Assembly: GCA_910586365.1 (NCBI GenBank)
Contig: CAJUGP010000058.1
Location: forward strand, 1 to 8,606
Origin: an uncultured Christensenella sp.
GTDB taxonomy: Bacteria > Bacillota > Clostridia > Christensenellales > Borkfalkiaceae
Length of the DNA stretch: 8,606 bases
Reading direction: 5' to 3'
How positions within the stretch are numbered: position 1 is the first letter of the stretch; each line of letters begins with the position of its first letter. The position numbers and the translations under genes were made by a program. The notes under the pieces are model-generated. The model saw only the letters and a list, made by a program, of their open reading frames with translations. It was not told the origin of the DNA and searched no databases. Shown piece after piece: positions 1-5,097 of the stretch.

Positions 1-498
1 GGCTTTTCCGTCCTCAGTATCTTCAGGGTGTTTATACTCGAACTTAAACCGCGGCGGTTTCACGTATGTTGCCGTATTGTCATCGTTCCGTTTTACAACA
101 AGCGGCTCGGCAACGTCAAGTATTCGTTCGATCACTTCTTTTATTGTTTGTTTCTTTAATGGATATCGGTTTTCGACCACTTGGAAAGTGTACGAAAAAG
201 AAAAATTTTCTTCGATTGTGCCACTTCCGCCCGATTGTTGATATTTATTTTGAATGACACCTGAATAAGTCAGTTTATAAATTCCTGATTCGTCGAAAAC
301 AAAGGGTGAGCTGTATTTTACGTCATTTCCGTTCTTTTGCATTGAAACGGAATAATTTTTATAGCTTATAGTACTGTATTCGTTGCTTTCTCTAAGAGTT
401 GTGATAGAATAAATACTTGGTATAAAAAATGTTTCCCCGACTGCGACAGGGGACTTAAAAACGGTATCGACATGCAATAGATATTGACTTCCAAACAT
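1..498 (-). CDS. Phage tail/baseplate-like structural protein, N-terminal part (runs off the left edge)
   Basis: The frame is open from an ATG at 498 to the window edge, giving 166 codons with no stop. The ribosome site AAGGAG lies 7 bases upstream of the ATG, which fixes the start. The visible protein begins MFGSQYLLHVD and is rich in beta-strand-like Tyr/Ser/Thr/Phe stretches up to about residue 108. From residue 111 comes RYPLKKQTIKEVIERILDVA, followed by EPL and then PPRFKFEYK. This helix-then-PRF pattern is one I associate with Firmicutes siphophage tail or baseplate proteins that follow the distal tail protein. That assignment rests on recall of family pattern, not on a search. The gene diverges from the membrane protein at 560. 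No strong leftward promoter is visible in the 60-base gap, so late activation is likely but not shown. Codons are more AT-rich than in the early operon. CDS call sure; tail role moderate. Confidence 0.8.
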   Translation of the reverse strand, partial: MFGSQYLLHVDTVFKSPVAVGETFFIPSIYSITTLRESNEYSTISYKNYSVSMQKNGNDVKYSSPFVFDESGIYKLTYSGVIQNKYQQSGGSGTIEENFSFSYTFQVVENRYPLKKQTIKEVIERILDVAEPLVVKRNDDNTATYVKPPRFKFEYKHPEDTEDGKA

Positions 499-514
499 GA
501 TTTTCTCCTTTTTA

Positions 515-543
515 TTGACAAATAATTTTTTTTGTTTTATAAT
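515..543 (+). promoter_or_regulatory. Perfect sigma-A promoter of the membrane-protein gene
   Basis: TTGACA at 515-520 and TATAAT at 538-543 are separated by exactly 17 bases, a full consensus match. The expected start of transcription is near 550. The ribosome site AGGTG is at 550-554 and the ATG at 560, so the mRNA leader would be only about 10 bases. No operator-like repeat is seen, which suggests constitutive expression from the prophage. Confidence 0.8.
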
Positions 544-559
544 TCGTTTAGGTGAAAGA

Positions 560-949
560 ATGAAAAAAATAGTTTTAATTGAATTGTTAGGGTGCTTTAT
601 TTGTGTCGTTCTGCTTGCAGAATGTATTTTATGCCTTCAAGTGAGCGTTGGTCACTTCAAAAATTATTATTCCGATTTCTTTATTGCCACCAAAGAATTA
701 ACATGGCAATGGGCAATAGAATATTTACTTCGAGGACTTGCGTCTCTGCTCGCTTGCATAGCGGATATAATCGTAATGGGAATGATAGCCGTTAGAAATT
801 TCAAAGTTTTTCAACCGCTTATAGACAAGTACAACGCACGCAAGCAGGAACGCGCCGCCGCCCGTTCTGCGAAAGCCGATGCAGACAAGCAAAAGCGCAT
901 CGAGGAGTTGAAAGCGGAATTAGACGCTCTGAACGGTGATAAAAATTAA
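560..949 (+). CDS. Small two-helix membrane protein with C-terminal coiled coil (prophage accessory gene)
   Basis: The protein has 129 residues from the ATG at 560, which has AGGTG five bases upstream. An upstream in-frame ATG at 497 lies before the promoter and is not used here. Residues about 4-30 form a hydrophobic helix with several Cys, and residues about 56-78 form a second. The tail from 92 to 125 is charged, Ala/Lys/Glu-rich and predicted coiled coil (KRIEELKAELDAL). With two helices and a long basic-acidic tail, the tail is most simply placed in the cytoplasm. I do not recognise the family. It is a single-gene unit with its own perfect promoter and a strong terminator, transcribed against all surrounding genes. 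This is the usual look of a lysogenic-conversion ('moron') gene. A role in superinfection exclusion or host-envelope change is inference only. A holin is possible but less likely given its autonomous promoter. Confidence 0.85.
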   Translation: MKKIVLIELLGCFICVVLLAECILCLQVSVGHFKNYYSDFFIATKELTWQWAIEYLLRGLASLLACIADIIVMGMIAVRNFKVFQPLIDKYNARKQERAAARSAKADADKQKRIEELKAELDALNGDKN

Positions 950-971
950 CTTGTATCCATAATTCCCTCCG

Positions 972-995
972 CCGCCCTTCGGGGCGGTTCTTTTT
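972..995 (+). terminator. Rho-independent terminator of the membrane-protein gene
   Basis: CCGCCC (972-977), a TTCG tetraloop (978-981) and GGGCGG (982-987) are followed by TTCTTTTT. This is a textbook intrinsic terminator 22 bases after the stop codon. It closes the single-gene unit. Confidence 0.92.
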
Positions 996-1044
996 GCTCC
1001 GTCGTTTTCTTTTATAGGAAGTCCGCAAAACCTTCCCTTCGGCG

Positions 1045-1146
1045 TTATACCTTTTGCGCAAGTTTTCCGCAAGCATGAAATTCTCGCGCATAATGCGCAC
1101 GCACGCGCGCACGCGTTTTTTTCGCGCGATGAGTAAACTTTTTCAT
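1045..1146 (-). CDS. Possible 33-residue basic peptide
   Basis: A short frame starts at an ATG at 1146, just after the split gene ending at 1163, and stops at 1045-1047. The peptide is strongly basic and His/Arg-rich (begins MKKFTHRAKKTRARVR). An AGG lies about 10 bases upstream of the ATG, with AAAAGG directly before it. Most of the Arg/Ala/His codons come from an alternating CG/CA tract, so the composition may be a by-product of that DNA rather than selected protein sequence. I see no family. It could equally be non-coding spacer. Confidence 0.25.
   Translation of the reverse strand: MKKFTHRAKKTRARVRAHYAREFHACGKLAQKV
1093..1116. repeat. 24-base strictly alternating purine-pyrimidine tract
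   Basis: Every step from 1093 to 1116 alternates purine and pyrimidine, mostly CG and CA steps, which is the pattern that favours left-handed (Z) DNA. It sits in the spacer between the rightward membrane-protein unit and the leftward genes. A similar 21-base tract is inside the replication gene at 3688-3708. Confidence 0.6.
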
Positions 1147-1162
1147 ACCTTTTCGCCTGCGG

Positions 1163-1350
1163 TTAATCGTTCAACAGTTTTTCCAATTCTTCTTCGGAAA
1201 GACTGCCGTTGATGTGAATGATCGTCGTCGGTTGCCGCTGTTCTTCGTCCTGTCCTGCGGGCTTGTCTACGCCGTATCGCTTGGCAAGATTTACGGCGTT
1301 TTCTTCTTGGCACGCAATCGCGACATTTTGTTGATCACGCTCTGCATGCT
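1163..1350 (-). pseudogene. Out-of-frame C-terminal continuation of the 1291-1581 gene
   Basis: This frame reads ENAVNLAKRYGVDKPAG, then an acidic Gln-rich stretch, then TTIIHINGSLSEEELEKLLND and a stop at 1163. It has ordinary codon use and a convincing amphipathic C-terminus. It has no ATG, GTG or TTG that could start it after 1474, and no ribosome site. It is in the -1 frame relative to the gene at 1291-1581, whose stop falls inside the overlap. The simplest reading is a single protein of about 139 residues broken by one frame change, either a mutation (or read error) or programmed -1 shifting. The only weak slip candidate in the overlap is AAG-AAG-AAA-ACG at 1297-1308, which is not a classical slippery heptamer. 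I do not recognise the family. Confidence 0.5.
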
Positions 1351-1581
1351 CTTGGCGGGCTGCGGCACCTTTATGCCGTGTTCTCTTAGTCTGCTGCGCA
1401 AGTATTCGTTTTCCATGCGCAAATATTCCGTTTCTTCGTCGAGGTTGGCGATATCGCACGAAAGGGCATAGCACAATCCCGCAATATGTTTTAAGCGGTT
1501 GCGCGCCTCTTTCTTGGTAAGTCCGAACGCGGCGTTTTCGCTCTCGTCGGGAACGCCCGTTAATTCTTCGATTTCGTCCAT
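1291..1581 (-). CDS. Small coiled-coil protein of unknown function (N-terminal part of a split gene)
   Basis: The frame gives 96 residues from the ATG at 1581, with AAGGA nine bases upstream. Residues 20-45 form a helix (LTKKEARNRLKHIAGLCYAL) and residues about 46-69 form a Leu/Glu-rich coiled coil (LDEETEYLRMENEYLRSRLRE). A Pro break (KVPQP) follows, then a basic end. The product is soluble, with no membrane helix. The real protein probably continues in the -1 frame to 1163. The gene lies in the leftward direction of the early operon, between the late regulator and the tail gene, where packaging genes would normally be. No terminase small-subunit HTH is recognisable, so I assign no function. 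Confidence 0.7.
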   Translation of the reverse strand: MDEIEELTGVPDESENAAFGLTKKEARNRLKHIAGLCYALSCDIANLDEETEYLRMENEYLRSRLREHGIKVPQPAKSMQSVINKMSRLRAKKKTP

Positions 1582-1702
1582 TTTTGTTTATCCTTTTTTT
1601 CTAAGCTTATAACCGCCTTTCTGCGGTCAAAAGGGGCGGTGTGGTATAAACACCCAACGCCGCCGCCCTCGGTCGTTGCAAACGGCGAATTTGCCGATAA
1701 TT

Positions 1703-2002
1703 TTAAGTTAAATCGCGTTTTAAGTTCATATAATTCGCCGAGTTATTCTTTAACGCTCGTTCACTTAAAATTTTCCTTTCTTTTTCCGTCAACGGCTTTT
1801 TGAAATTGACGGAAATTCGGTCTTTTGCGATTTCGTATGTAATCGCACCCGTGGGGCAGACTTCCCGAACCCTGCATAAATCGGGATAGGCGGCGGCGAA
1901 TGCCGCAAGCTTGCGTTTCATCGCGCTGTTGTACGTGTAAACGGTGGCGATCTCGTCGCCTTCGTTAAAGTTAATTGTTGTTTCTTTTTCTTGGCTCGTC
2001 AT
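1703..2002 (-). CDS. Small phage protein of unknown function (99 aa)
   Basis: The start is the ATG at 2002, with AAAGGAA about 11 bases upstream. The protein opens with a beta-rich segment (ETTINFNEGDEIATVYTYN, residues 7-25). Residues 26-40 form a Lys/Ala helix, and a strand pair around 43-69 contains CRVREVCPTGAITYEI. The C-terminus is basic and helical (PLTEKERKILSERAL). Small proteins beginning with 'TTINF...A.VYTYN' are, to my recollection, common in Firmicutes prophages near late-control genes, but I know of no function. Both cysteines (43 and 49) are in the central strand region; no metal site is evident. It follows a 175-base gap after the late regulator, so it may start a separate transcript. 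Confidence 0.8.
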   Translation of the reverse strand: MTSQEKETTINFNEGDEIATVYTYNSAMKRKLAAFAAAYPDLCRVREVCPTGAITYEIAKDRISVNFKKPLTEKERKILSERALKNNSANYMNLKRDLT

Positions 2003-2027
2003 AGTGATAAAAATTCCTTTTTCGTTT

Positions 2028-2138
2028 TTATGTTTTTTTGTTTAAGAATTCGCCGATCCTGAAAGGCAAGGGGTCGGGGTCGATAGATTTATCGAGAGAA
2101 ACATTCTTGCCCCTCGCGACAGTGAAATCTTGGGCGTT
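2028..2138 (-). other. Startless 36-codon open frame in the gap after the late regulator
   Basis: Between stops at 2139-2141 and 2028-2030 the minus strand reads a protein-like stretch including NVSLDKSIDPDPLPFRIGEF. It has no ATG, GTG or usable TTG start. An overlapping ATG at 2104 with GAGGGG six bases upstream opens only a 20-codon frame in another register. This looks like a remnant of a lost gene or a very small frameshifted one; evidence is composition only. Confidence 0.25.
2080..2095. promoter_or_regulatory. Inverted repeat TCGATA-GATT-TATCGA
   Basis: Perfect 6-base arms flank a 4-base centre, in the non-coding gap ahead of the 1703-2002 gene. No T-run follows on either strand, so it is not a terminator. 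It could be a regulator site for the downstream transcript. Confidence 0.35.
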
Positions 2139-2154
2139 TTAGAGCTTAAAACGC
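2134..2154. promoter_or_regulatory. Inverted repeat GCGTTTTA-GAGCT-TAAAACGC
   Basis: Perfect 8-base arms with a 5-base centre lie 24 bases past the stop of the ArpU-like regulator. There is no following T-run on either strand. Its position, directly between the late regulator and the next genes, would suit an operator for that regulator; this is inference. The similarity of its core to a type II CRISPR repeat start appears accidental. Confidence 0.4.
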
Positions 2155-2177
2155 GTCCTGCGCTGTGTTCTCGTGTT

Positions 2178-2573
2178 TCAGTCTATCAAATTCAGTTCTT
2201 GCGCCCATTTACGGGCGATTTCGATTATTTCCCGCCGCCACAAAGAAAACGTTCTTTCGGATATGCCTACGAACAGACAAACGGTAGAAATTTCTTTGCG
2301 GTCTAAATATCGCGCCCGAATGAAAATCTCTTTCGGGGTGAAACGGAAACGGTCGAGCGTTTTCTCGAACACCCTGCACCAGCGCGCAAGCTCGTCCGCG
2401 TCGCTCACGGCGTTTATAACGGCGTTTTCCGTTCCGTTGCGGTGGGTGGGGCAAGAAACGCGGATCGCGCCGCCTGCAAGCCATTCGAGCGCCTTATTCC
2501 GTCCCGTTGCTTTCGCCTTCGCTGCGTTTTCCCGATAGGCGAATAACTGCCGTTCGATCTCTTTGTCCGTCAT
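2178..2573 (-). CDS. ArpU/RinA-like phage late-gene transcription regulator
   Basis: The protein has 131 residues; its ATG overlaps the stop of the RusA gene by 4 bases (ATGA), so it is probably translationally coupled. An N-terminal helix with Ala/Lys-rich sequence is followed by residues 60-90 (LARWCRVFEKTLDRF...RARYLD). A C-terminal helix-turn-helix at about 93-118 (KEISTVCLFVGISERTFSLW) ends in a long helix (REIIEIARKWAQELN). This arrangement, a Tyr-Leu-Asp hinge then an SERT-type recognition helix at the extreme C-terminus, is that of the ArpU/RinA late activators of Firmicutes phages. It is the last gene of the early operon, where such regulators sit, and a palindrome follows it. Target promoters are not identified. 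Family assignment is by pattern only. Confidence 0.75.
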   Translation of the reverse strand: MTDKEIERQLFAYRENAAKAKATGRNKALEWLAGGAIRVSCPTHRNGTENAVINAVSDADELARWCRVFEKTLDRFRFTPKEIFIRARYLDRKEISTVCLFVGISERTFSLWRREIIEIARKWAQELNLID

Positions 2574-2941
2574 AGCTCGATAATGTTCACCTCTACGTAG
2601 TCGCTTGTATCGTCGATGATTTCGTCCGTAAAGCCTGTAACGATTTTTCGGTTATCGTTCGGGATCACGTTCATATGCTGCATAGCGTCGAGTATGTACT
2701 TCTTCGCGCTTGCGATGTTGTCGGCATCACGGCGGCGGGTTTTCTCGTGCCAAATGAAAGCAATGCGGATAGGCGGGCGCGGCGGGTAAAGATTGCCCGC
2801 TTTCAACGCTTTGAGAATGGCAAGATCTATTACCGTTTCGGTTTCTTTCTTGAATTTTGCCCCCGCATAGCGGTTCGCTCGGCAAGCGTTCTGATACTCG
2901 TTCAAAGACGGTAGCTTTGTAGGAATGATAAACCCGTTCAT
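2570..2941 (-). CDS. rusA: RusA-family Holliday junction resolvase
   Basis: The protein has 123 residues (E. coli RusA is 120). RusA enzymes are dimeric, metal-dependent nucleases that cut four-way junctions during phage recombination and replication. Visible here are the N-terminal strand and loop (FIIPTKLPSLNEY), strand PPIRIAFIWHEK (residues 55-67) and the signature RRRDADNIASAKKYILDAM (69-87). Then comes VIPNDNRK (92-99). The acidic residues expected at the active site are D72, D74 and D96, all present, with K81 nearby. The C-terminal strand is YVEVNII. The start at 2941 overlaps the upstream stop as ATGA, with GGGGGA just before it. A longer in-frame extension to 3172 is only the shadow of upstream genes. 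All key residues are intact, so the enzyme is probably active. Confidence 0.93.
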   Translation of the reverse strand: MNGFIIPTKLPSLNEYQNACRANRYAGAKFKKETETVIDLAILKALKAGNLYPPRPPIRIAFIWHEKTRRRDADNIASAKKYILDAMQHMNVIPNDNRKIVTGFTDEIIDDTSDYVEVNIIEL

Positions 2942-3141
2942 ATATCCCCCGATAGTGTGTACATCGTGACAAGGATCTTGAAGTCTGTTTTGTTTAGTCC
3001 GAGCTTTGCCGCCGCCACGGTATCGGGCAAGCCTTCTTCGAGAACGGCGCGCACCTTTGCGGGCGGGTAGTCTTTGCGTATTTTCTTTTCGCGCTCTTCC
3101 CGCTCGCGTGCTTGGATTGCGTAATACTGTTTTTTCGTCAT
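2938..3141 (-). CDS. Small helix-turn-helix phage protein (67 aa)
   Basis: The ATG at 3141 is preceded by GAGGAAAGGAC, giving a clear ribosome site. The first 25 residues are highly charged and helical (AREREEREKKIRKDYPP). Residues about 28-58 look like a compact helix-turn-helix (VRAVLEEGLPDTVAAAKLGLNKTDF). The gene is joined to the resolvase by a 4-base overlap. The 40-base gap from the previous gene contains two near copies of CGCCGARGGAA just before the ribosome site. The role is unknown; small DNA-binding proteins in this position beside rusA are common in Firmicutes prophages. Confidence 0.75.
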   Translation of the reverse strand: MTKKQYYAIQAREREEREKKIRKDYPPAKVRAVLEEGLPDTVAAAKLGLNKTDFKILVTMYTLSGDI

Positions 3142-3181
3142 GTCCTTTCCTCGGCGTTCCTTCGGCGTTCAAAAGGGGCGG

Positions 3182-4222
3182 CTATGATCCCGACAAGTGC
3201 TTTAAGAACCTTGCCCGTTCGTATTTCAGATCGTCGTCGCTCATACTGCACAGTTCCAAAAAGCTCTGCGGATCGAAGTACGCCATGATCTCGGACGATA
3301 AACCCCGATAAAGCGCTTTCATTTCCTCGTCTGCGGCTTTGTCGAGCCTTAGGTAGATAGGCGAATAGCAATCCGTCGTTTCGCAATAGCGCTCTTCTTT
3401 GGCCGCCTTGATCGCCTTTGCAAGCTCTTGCCAAAGCTGCAAATCGCCTTTACTGCGCTGCGGGGTTGGTTCTTGCGGCTTGTCCGTTCTGCGATAGCCG
3501 CCGCCGATGATCTCCGTATAGTGGTCTGTTACGTAGTTCATGCTTTTGGTGTTCTGCAAATAGGCGTTTCCCTCGAGGAACGCTTTAAGCAATGCCGCAT
3601 AGTCTATCCCGCTATCGTCTGCGCCGTTTAACTTGACAGAGGGGAAAGCCTTGAAAAATTCTTCTTTTGCTTTATCGGGAATTTCCTCGCGCGTGCACGC
3701 GTGCGCGCTATTGCACGCTTGCAAAGCGTGCTTATTATCATTTACATTTTCATTTACATTATCATTTGCATTTACATTAGGGGTTGTTTTGGGGTTTTCT
3801 TGGGGTTGTTTTGGGGTTGTTTCTTCATTTACCCCCGTAGGGGGTAATTTTCGCCCGTTTTCTTTGGGTTGTTTTTGTTTTTCGCCGTTTTTACCCTCGT
3901 TTTTTTGGTGGGTTGTTTTTGGGTTGTTTTGGGGGTTGTTTTCAGGTTGTTTTTTCTTTCTTGCGTTCTGATTGCCTTTCGGTGCTCCGCCCAATTTACC
4001 GTATTCCCCGCCCTTGCAGCCGTTCAAAAACCTTTCGTTATTTGCGTCGATTTGCGATTTTATCGTCTTAAAAACGGCGTTTTCCCAAACGTCTAATTCG
4101 ATAAGTTCGCCGTTTAACGCATAGCCCGAAATTGCCTTGTAAATGTGCGCTTGGTTCTCGACTGGCAAACCGTCTATCGCCTCGAAGAACGACCGATAAA
4201 ATATAAAACTATCTCTTTCCAC
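3182..4222 (-). CDS. DUF6291-like phage replication-module protein (candidate replisome organiser) with repeat-rich linker
   Basis: The protein has 346 residues and starts at a GTG at 4222, supported by AAGGTGA five bases upstream. Residues 1-68 form a domain of the DUF6291 type (FIFYRSFFEAIDGLP, then IYKAISGYALNGE, then FKTIKSQIDANNERFLNG). Residues 70-80 give the usual GG-rich hinge. Residues 82-166 form a low-complexity linker rich in Lys, Asn, Gln, Pro and Thr. Residues 178-346 form a helical C-terminal region with EEFFKAFPSVKLNG and YVTDHYTEIIGGGY. The family sits in phage replication modules; a role as origin-binding replisome organiser is inference from position and architecture. The linker-coding DNA has many direct repeats, as in lambda O. 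No Walker motif is present, so it is not the helicase itself. The gene directly upstream encodes a short paralogue of the N-terminal domain. Confidence 0.8.
   Translation of the reverse strand: MERDSFIFYRSFFEAIDGLPVENQAHIYKAISGYALNGELIELDVWENAVFKTIKSQIDANNERFLNGCKGGEYGKLGGAPKGNQNARKKKQPENNPQNNPKTTHQKNEGKNGEKQKQPKENGRKLPPTGVNEETTPKQPQENPKTTPNVNANDNVNENVNDNKHALQACNSAHACTREEIPDKAKEEFFKAFPSVKLNGADDSGIDYAALLKAFLEGNAYLQNTKSMNYVTDHYTEIIGGGYRRTDKPQEPTPQRSKGDLQLWQELAKAIKAAKEERYCETTDCYSPIYLRLDKAADEEMKALYRGLSSEIMAYFDPQSFLELCSMSDDDLKYERARFLKHLSGS
3688..3708. repeat. 21-base alternating purine-pyrimidine tract inside the replication gene
   Basis: Positions 3688-3708 alternate strictly (CGCGCGTGCACGCG and on) and contain the palindrome GCACGCGTGC. 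An inverted repeat GCACGCTT / AAGCGTGC follows at 3713-3731. The tract borders the iteron cluster and encodes a Cys/His/Ala-rich stretch (HALQACNSAHACTREE). Confidence 0.5.
3738..3779. repeat. 12-base tandem repeat TCATTTACATTW, about 3.5 copies
   Basis: Units start at 3738, 3750 and 3762, with a partial copy after 3773; each differs by at most one or two bases. The tract is AT-rich and encodes the alternating Asn/Val/Asp run NVNANDNVNENVNDN. It lies immediately beside the G-rich 11-base repeats, giving an AT-rich block next to iterons. Confidence 0.75.
3780..3955. repeat. Clustered GGGGTTGTTTT repeats flanking a palindrome (candidate phage replication origin)
   Basis: Cluster 1 has four 11-base units in exact register (3780, 3791, 3802, 3813), the second diverged. 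Cluster 2 has units at 3866, 3910, 3921, 3931 and 3945. The 8-base core GGTTGTTT occurs eight times. Between the clusters is a perfect palindrome, TTACCCCC-GTA-GGGGGTAA (3829-3847). Because 11 is not a multiple of 3, the repeats are read in different frames in the protein. That suggests the DNA rather than the peptide is what is conserved. Together with the adjacent AT-rich 12-base repeats this resembles an iteron-type origin inside an initiator gene. Confidence 0.5.
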
Positions 4223-4231
4223 GGTTTCACC

Positions 4232-4438
4232 TTATTCCTCGTTGGCGTTGGCGCAATCTACAAGATTGATCATGAGCGTAAACATGCCGCGTTCTTCAAA
4301 ATCAAGCTCGGCGTTCGCTTCCTTCCCTGTGATCAGATAGCGCATAAGCGCATTATAAATTCTAAGTTGTGTTTCGGCATCAATGCAATCCATAGCCCTT
4401 GAAATGGCGTTTGCCGCGCTCTCTTTGCTGATTTTCAT
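4232..4438 (-). CDS. Short stand-alone DUF6291-like protein (68 aa)
   Basis: The ATG at 4438 overlaps the upstream stop (ATGA) and has AAAGGGGGTG eight bases ahead. The protein is almost entirely one domain (AISRAMDCIDAETQLRIYNALMRYL, then ITGKEANAELDFEERG, then MFTLMINLVDCANANE). It aligns without difficulty to residues about 14-64 of the next gene's product (EAIDGLP.ENQAHIYKAISGYALNGE...FKTIKSQIDANNE), sharing the AID/AMD, IY-A, Y-G and ANNE/ANAN positions. It therefore looks like an internal paralogue that lacks the linker and C-terminal region. It might pair with, or compete against, the full-length protein; this is inference. Confidence 0.75.
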   Translation of the reverse strand: MKISKESAANAISRAMDCIDAETQLRIYNALMRYLITGKEANAELDFEERGMFTLMINLVDCANANEE

Positions 4439-5097
4439 TCTTTCACCCCCTTTAACGAAATTGCGATTCGAACGAGCACGCCAACGACGTTCTCACCCAT
4501 AGCCGCCGCCCCGACGCGAAGAAACATTTTTCCGCCGTCCTCGATCGCAACCGCCTTGACCTTCTCGCCGCTCTTCGTAATGTCGACGATTTCGCCGTCT
4601 TTCACCGTTACGAGCTTGCGGAACGTGAGCGTTACGCTCTTTACTTCGTCGGATTCCAAACCCTCTAAAACTTTGCCCACGTGTTCGGGCGATATTTCCG
4701 CCGTAAAATATTCGGCATTCGGGTGTGCGTCCCGCTCTGATCTCGGAAGAAACGCCGCGCCGTTCATGAGGTTGAAAAGCTCTACGTTATCCGCCGTTTC
4801 GGGCGCGTCTGTGCCGCCTTCCTGCCGTTCCTCTGTTCTCGTCGGGGAAATACCCGCCGCCGCGTTCTTGCCGTCCTGCGCCGTTTCTAAGTACGTTTTT
4901 TTGAGCTGTTGCAAAAGCGCATTGCAACGGTCGCACGCCGCCCGCGCCGCGTCGTTATCAAGCGCCCATTCTTTTATTTCACACGTTGCGCAACGCTCTG
5001 TTATTCGGGCGTTAAATTCTTCCGCGGTGGGGGTTTGTCCTCGCTCACCGTGCGGGATCTCTTCGTTTATTATGTTTTGCTTTCTTTTGTCCGTCAT
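4435..5097 (-). CDS. Phage early protein with a four-cysteine (zinc-type) motif, 220 aa
   Basis: The ATG at 5097 overlaps the preceding stop as ATGA, with AAGGCGG upstream. Residues 36-58 contain Cys36-x2-Cys39 and Cys55-x2-Cys58 separated by 15 residues, a plausible zinc-binding pair. A helix (LLQQLKKTYLETA) follows, then a polar, probably disordered segment from 73 to 103. A separate C-terminal beta-rich domain spans about 128-218. It includes EYFTAEISPEHVGKVLEGLE, then VKSVTLTFRKLVTVKDGEIV and the Gly/Val-rich end MGENVVGVLVRIAISLKG. I do not recognise either part. The location just before the DUF6291-like pair suggests a role in phage DNA metabolism, but nothing in the sequence proves it. 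Confidence 0.75.
   Translation of the reverse strand: MTDKRKQNIINEEIPHGERGQTPTAEEFNARITERCATCEIKEWALDNDAARAACDRCNALLQQLKKTYLETAQDGKNAAAGISPTRTEERQEGGTDAPETADNVELFNLMNGAAFLPRSERDAHPNAEYFTAEISPEHVGKVLEGLESDEVKSVTLTFRKLVTVKDGEIVDITKSGEKVKAVAIEDGGKMFLRVGAAAMGENVVGVLVRIAISLKGVKE

Noticed and set aside
66..257. Rightward 63-codon frame at the left edge
   Set aside because: It lies wholly inside the better-supported leftward tail-like gene (1-498), has no ribosome site and has a poor composition.
819..1112. Leftward 97-codon frame overlapping the membrane-protein gene
   Set aside because: It reads through the terminator hairpin and the coding strand of the 560-949 gene, with Arg-rich shadow composition.
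2136..2146. GTTTTAGAGCT, identical to the start of a type II-A CRISPR repeat
   Set aside because: There is a single occurrence within a simple palindrome, with no spacer array, no second repeat and no cas gene. Treated as coincidence.
2942..3172. N-terminal extension of the RusA frame to 3172
   Set aside because: The extension is an Arg-rich shadow of the 67-aa HTH gene. The ATGA overlap and GGGGGA site favour 2941.
3633..3971. Rightward Phe/Gly-rich frame in the repeat region
   Set aside because: Product of reading the GGGTTGTTTT repeats on the opposite strand; hydrophobic low-complexity shadow.
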